This document shows, piece by piece, positions 31,182 through 34,301 of a stretch of DNA of 34,301 bases (within the stretch, counting starts at the first letter, position 1; the number at the start of each line of letters is the position of its first letter). The stretch lies in contig JAAYCB010000215.1 in assembly GCA_012744395.1 (NCBI GenBank), positions 1 through 34,301 of the forward strand, in the 5' to 3' direction. The translations under genes were made by a program, and so were the position numbers. The notes under the pieces are model-generated. The model was not told the DNA's origin, did not search any database, and saw nothing but the letters and a program-made list of their open reading frames with translations. The stretch comes from Pirellulaceae bacterium. Its GTDB lineage: Bacteria; Planctomycetota; Planctomycetia; Pirellulales; Thermoguttaceae.

Positions 31182-32816
31182 TCATCGCGTGGGCAGAATG
31201 CGAATCGGTTGCGAGAAGATCATGTCGACGATTGGAATCGGCGCTTCGCCCGACGGGTCAAGACTGCTCATCGCGAACGGCCCGGCCCGGTCGTGGATCC
31301 GCGAGATCTCGTGGACGTCCATCGCCGTCAAGGCTTCCGACGTGAGTGGCTTTCCGCCAAGGTGCGTGCCCGGATACGCGAACGCTTCGACGCGCACATA
31401 CCGGCAGGCGATCGCGCCGTTGCCGTCGCGGGGAAACTCGAAGTAGGCACGGTCGCTGTTGGCAACGTGGGTCACGCCGGCGTCGGTGACAAAGCGAATT
31501 TGCGTATGGGGCCGCCGGCTGCGGTCCGCCCCGCTGACCCGTGCCTCGACGCCGGCCGGTTCTGCCGCGCCGGCTGCCCGCAGGGCGATGCGGGTGAAGC
31601 GGAAATCACTCTTGTCGTAAGGGGCCAGCGGCTTGCCCGATTCGTCCGCCCTCAGCGCGCCGAGCAATCCGAAGAAGCGGCCCTCGCGGTAGGCGCGGAG
31701 TGCTTCATGCTCCCGCTGCGCGCGTGTCGCCGCCGCCGGTCCGGAGACCAGCAACACATTGCGGCCGCGGCCAAAGTAGACGTGGTCTTTCACGAAGAAA
31801 CCGAAACAGGGGCGTCCCGTTCGCAGGACCTCGTCCCAGAACCTGTAGAACCGCATTCCCGTTCCACCGAAGCCGTCGTGCTGGTTCCACACCTCGATGC
31901 CCAGCACGCGCGGGTCGAAATCGAGCATCTCCTGAAGGCGCTCCAGCGGGCCCCCGGGGTGGTTGAGCGTGATCCCGCCGCCATCCGGAAACAGGAGCCC
32001 CTCGATCGGCGTTCCCGCCGCATCCTTCAGCGTGCCGTCCAGCGCCGCTCGGAATGCGTCGCGCCAGGGGCGGTTCGTCCCTTGCATCAGGCGCAGACGC
32101 GCGATTTGCGTCGAGGCGGGGTCAAATTCCAGCCGAACGCGCAGCGTGTCGGAATGCGTCTTCAGATAGATCGACTCCGGCGATTTCTCCGTCCGCCGCT
32201 GCTGGCGCACGGTGCCGTCGCCGACCAGTTCGAAGGTCTTGTGGCGAATCTCCTTGGCGCCCTCGATGGTCAGCGAGACCGCCGGCTCCCGCTGGCTGCC
32301 GGGGCTGGTGGCCACGCGCACGTCGAGGCGGTAGACCCCCCGCCACGGCGCGTTCTCGGCGTCGAACACGTTCAGGCCCGAAAACACCTCCTCGATCGGC
32401 GCGACGCCCGGCTTGATCCGCGGGGTGCGCCCATAGCCCGACGTATAGAGGCTGCCCGGCGCGCAGAAGTGGACTCCGCTGTCGGTGGTCGAGTGGTGCT
32501 CGGCATTGGGCGCGCCCAGTGCGTCCGGATGCTTCCTGGCAAACGCGTCGGGCAGGGGATAGGCCGGCCGGGAAGGATAGTAGTTGGACATCGGCAGGTG
32601 GCCGAAGCCCATGTCCCAGAAGACTTGCGGGTCGTGGCCGTGCTGATGCGAGAACGAGTGCAGAAACTCGACCTTGTCCCAATCGACCGTGGCGTAAGGG
32701 TTGACCACGCTCGCCGTCTTGCTCTCGGGAGCAGCGCCCGATGCGCGCCCGGCACAGAAGAGGATGGCCACCGCCGTCAGGCCCAGCACGCTCGTGCGTT
32801 GAACAGAGGCATTCAT
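31182..32816 (-). CDS. Secreted PHP-hydrolase-like protein
   Basis: This 544-aa protein has a signal peptide (about 1-28, cleavage near GRASGA) and so acts outside the cytoplasm. Features recall the PHP metal-dependent phosphoesterase superfamily: an early His cluster HSFSHQHGH (53-61), NHPGG at about 284, GIEVWN near 303, and a late FFVKDHVYFGRG. A PHP enzyme normally begins with D-x-H-x-H, which is altered here to HSFSHQH, so activity is uncertain. The middle (about 140-260) looks like an inserted beta-domain. ATG 32816 has GGGAG about 7 nt upstream, overlapping the end of the previous gene. The gap to that gene is only 4 nt, so the two are cotranscribed and may act on the same extracellular substrate. 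Confidence 0.78.
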   Translation of the reverse strand: MNASVQRTSVLGLTAVAILFCAGRASGAAPESKTASVVNPYATVDWDKVEFLHSFSHQHGHDPQVFWDMGFGHLPMSNYYPSRPAYPLPDAFARKHPDALGAPNAEHHSTTDSGVHFCAPGSLYTSGYGRTPRIKPGVAPIEEVFSGLNVFDAENAPWRGVYRLDVRVATSPGSQREPAVSLTIEGAKEIRHKTFELVGDGTVRQQRRTEKSPESIYLKTHSDTLRVRLEFDPASTQIARLRLMQGTNRPWRDAFRAALDGTLKDAAGTPIEGLLFPDGGGITLNHPGGPLERLQEMLDFDPRVLGIEVWNQHDGFGGTGMRFYRFWDEVLRTGRPCFGFFVKDHVYFGRGRNVLLVSGPAAATRAQREHEALRAYREGRFFGLLGALRADESGKPLAPYDKSDFRFTRIALRAAGAAEPAGVEARVSGADRSRRPHTQIRFVTDAGVTHVANSDRAYFEFPRDGNGAIACRYVRVEAFAYPGTHLGGKPLTSEALTAMDVHEISRIHDRAGPFAMSSLDPSGEAPIPIVDMIFSQPIRILPTR

Positions 32817-32820
32817 TTTT

Positions 32821-33594
32821 TCACTCCCATTCGAGTCCTCCGTTTCTCAGGATGGCGGGCGCGGCGGAGGCGGTCCAGCGTCCGTTGTCCTTCTTGATGT
32901 TTCGGGCGACCATCAGCCGAGTCTCGCCGTTCTCCCCCCTGGGCAGTCCGAACGCGCCAACGGAAATATCGACCGTGTGATAGGCAACAATGTCCAGTTG
33001 CGCGTCGCACTGATACGTGCGCTGCTTGCTGTACGTTCCAAGCCAGAAGAACCCATCGGCGAAGGTCATCGCCTGAATCCCGTAGGTCGTCTTTCCGGGA
33101 ATCTTGATCTTGTCGACGGGGGTGAAGTCCGACGTGAATTTGTGAATCCAGTTGAACTCCTGCTCGCTCTGCCAGTCCTTTCCCTCTCCAACATAGAAGA
33201 ATCCGTTGGCAAACGCGATGCCGTCGATTCCGCCGCTCTCGCCATTGTGGAAATCGATCGGGAACTCTCCGGCCGGAGTCAAATCCTCGCATTTGTATAC
33301 GTTGATATACAATCCCCGCTTTTCCTTGACTCTATTCTCCGTCGCGACATAGATTCTTCCGTCATGGACGCAGCAGTCGCCGTGGTGTGGATCGACGGGC
33401 CTCTCCGCCACCACCTTGCCGGCATAGTCGGTCTTGATCAAGTTGGTGAACATCGACCAGTAGATGAACTTGCCGTCAGAATCGAATCCCTGCAAATGCC
33501 CGTTAGCCTCTCCCTGGCAGAGAATCAGATCCGCCGCGAATACTGGGGGACAAGCGCCGACGATCGTCGCGGCGGCAATGAGGAAGCGATTCAT
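32821..33594 (-). CDS. Secreted beta-propeller-like hypothetical protein
   Basis: The 257-aa protein has a signal peptide (1-20, ending VFA before ADLIL). The rest repeats a pattern of short beta strands with Gly/Asp turns (GHLQGFDSDGKFIYWSMFTN, HHGDCCVHDGRIYVATEN, GGIDGIAFANGFFYVGEG, YGIQAMTFADGFFWLGTY), which suggests a small beta-propeller. No catalytic motif is recognised; such proteins often bind ligands or partners. ATG 33594 has AAGGA about 7 nt upstream. It is first of a two-gene operon with the PHP-like gene 4 nt downstream. Confidence 0.8.
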   Translation of the reverse strand: MNRFLIAAATIVGACPPVFAADLILCQGEANGHLQGFDSDGKFIYWSMFTNLIKTDYAGKVVAERPVDPHHGDCCVHDGRIYVATENRVKEKRGLYINVYKCEDLTPAGEFPIDFHNGESGGIDGIAFANGFFYVGEGKDWQSEQEFNWIHKFTSDFTPVDKIKIPGKTTYGIQAMTFADGFFWLGTYSKQRTYQCDAQLDIVAYHTVDISVGAFGLPRGENGETRLMVARNIKKDNGRWTASAAPAILRNGGLEWE

Positions 33595-33733
33595 GGTTGA
33601 TTCCTTGTCAGGTGGGCGTTCACGGGAGTTTTGCCTTGTCCAGCCCTGTCCGCACGGCTTAACTACAGGGGCGCAACTATGATCTTGAACAATAGAATCG
33701 GTTTGTCTAGCCCCGGTTGTTTCTTTCTGGGAT

Positions 33734-33754
33734 GGCCCAACCGCCGGTTTGGCC
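33734..33754. promoter_or_regulatory. 21-nt dyad, possible operator
   Basis: GGCC-x-AACCG and CGGTT-x-GGCC are arranged as an almost perfect palindrome around one central base, with one mismatched pair. The tiny centre suits a protein-binding dyad better than an RNA hairpin. Confidence 0.35.
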
Positions 33755-33797
33755 GTGGGCGCAAGTCTTTGGGGCGCGCTAAATGGGACAGTCGCGT

Positions 33798-33830
33798 ATC
33801 TTGGGCAAGATGTATGTACTGGGATGTTAT
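33798..33830 (+). promoter_or_regulatory. Weak promoter overlapped by a perfect palindrome
   Basis: ATCTTG-GG-CAAGAT (33798-33811) is a perfect 6-bp dyad with a 2-nt centre. It covers TTGGGC (33801-33806), which is followed after 18 nt by TGTTAT (33825-33830). A repressor bound to the dyad would block this possible promoter of the amidohydrolase gene. Confidence 0.35.
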
Positions 33831-34026
33831 GGAGGTTATTTTCGAGGGCGGCCGCGACGACGCTGGGCTGATTGCATCCCCGGTTGCTCTGCTGTTTGCT
33901 CGGTCTAACGCGTGCTCCGGTACGCGCCGGCTGGCGAGCTGGTGCTGGCGGGTGTTTCGGGCTAGGATGGGGCGCTGAAGGGCCCGGCGCGGGCGGGTGT
34001 GTCGGGTTGGCATCCAGAGAGGAGAG

Positions 34027-34301
34027 ATGGCCGTGATGATTGACCGTCGGTCTTTTCTACAGGGAACGATCCAGGGCGCGTTGGCACTGAGCCCCTTGGC
34101 GGCAGCGGGGGGATCGGCCGCCGATCCGCTGGCGATCGTCGATACGCACCAGCATCTCTGGGACCTGGAGAGGCTGCACCCACCCTGGCTCGCGCCGGGG
34201 GGCGAACTGACCCGCAACTACTTCACCCAAGAATACCTTGAAGCGACCCGCGGCCTGAACGTCATCAAGGCGGTCTACATGGAGGTGGCCGTCTCGGACG
34301 C
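34027..34301 (+). CDS. Amidohydrolase-2 family protein, N-terminal part (runs off the window)
   Basis: The first 91 codons are visible. A twin-arginine-type start (IDRRSFLQGT, then an Ala/Gly/Leu-rich segment) suggests export through Tat, as for many planctomycete enzymes of this type. The motif IVDTHQHLWDL right after it is the metal-binding start of the amidohydrolase-2 family, which includes L-fuconolactonase and related lactonases. The following LHPPWLAP and YLEATRGLNVIKAVYMEVAVSD agree with that family. ATG 34027 follows AGAGAGG; GTG 34033 or ATG 34036 would have better spacing. The substrate is unknown, though a sugar lactone would fit with uronate use elsewhere in the window. Confidence 0.85.
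   Translation, partial: MAVMIDRRSFLQGTIQGALALSPLAAAGGSAADPLAIVDTHQHLWDLERLHPPWLAPGGELTRNYFTQEYLEATRGLNVIKAVYMEVAVSD

Larger units (their letters stand above)
33595..34026. other. Divergent intergenic region with two palindromic sites
   Basis: No gene is seen. The region separates the - strand secreted-protein operon from the + strand amidohydrolase gene and holds two dyads (33734-33754 and 33798-33811), the second overlapping a weak + strand promoter. It is less GC-rich than the surrounding genes in its first 250 nt. Confidence 0.5.

Noticed and set aside
30708..32897. A 729-codon + strand frame across the end of the M50 fusion and the PHP-like gene
   Set aside because: It overlaps two well-supported genes, is Arg-rich, and lacks domains; the - strand frame has a signal peptide and PHP-like motifs.

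Overview
The window is a GC-rich, almost fully coding piece of a bacterial chromosome, most likely from a planctomycete (Planctomycetota, perhaps Pirellulales-like; this is inferred). The evidence is very large secreted or envelope proteins, glycine- and proline-rich envelope proteins, a secretin with a long repeat-bearing N-terminus, and a planctomycete-style set of TolC, HlyD-type adaptors and a membrane-peptidase/adaptor fusion. No insertion sequence, CRISPR array, rRNA or tRNA was found.

Layout. (1) 1-6410, + strand: an Ala/Pro-rich gene tail, a 656-aa glycine-rich protein with one N-terminal membrane segment, an intrinsic terminator, and a secretin (type II secretion / type IV pilus outer-membrane channel family). 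(2) 6480-9932, - strand: an ECF-like sigma factor, a 653-nt spacer with an ECF-like promoter and a possible small ORF, glucuronate isomerase (uxaC), and an uncharacterised gene probably in the uxaC operon. That operon is preceded by a leader with its own promoter and an intrinsic terminator. (3) 10316-11104, +: an inositol-monophosphatase family enzyme. (4) 11419-22051, +: two overlapping giant genes encoding three related modules of about 1,100-1,300 aa, two of them fused into one 2,397-aa polypeptide. (5) 22173-22694, -: rimI. (6) 23107-31060: a divergent locus with a TolC-like lipoprotein on - and three genes on +, a GAF-HlyD protein, a secreted HlyD-type adaptor, and a PqqD-like/M50 peptidase/HlyD fusion. 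(7) 31182-33594, -: two secreted proteins, one PHP-hydrolase-like and one resembling a beta-propeller. (8) 34027 to the end, +: the start of an amidohydrolase-2 family protein with a possible Tat signal.

How the genes may work together. Region 1 looks like part of a secretion or pilus apparatus. The giant proteins of region 4 may be envelope partners, since one carries a segment resembling a secretin STN domain. Region 6 has an outer-membrane channel, two adaptors and an M50 peptidase fused to an adaptor, but no ABC or RND pump in the window. This suggests an export or envelope-processing machine built around an intramembrane protease. Regions 2 and 8 fit uronate and sugar-acid catabolism. 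Functions beyond family level are inference.
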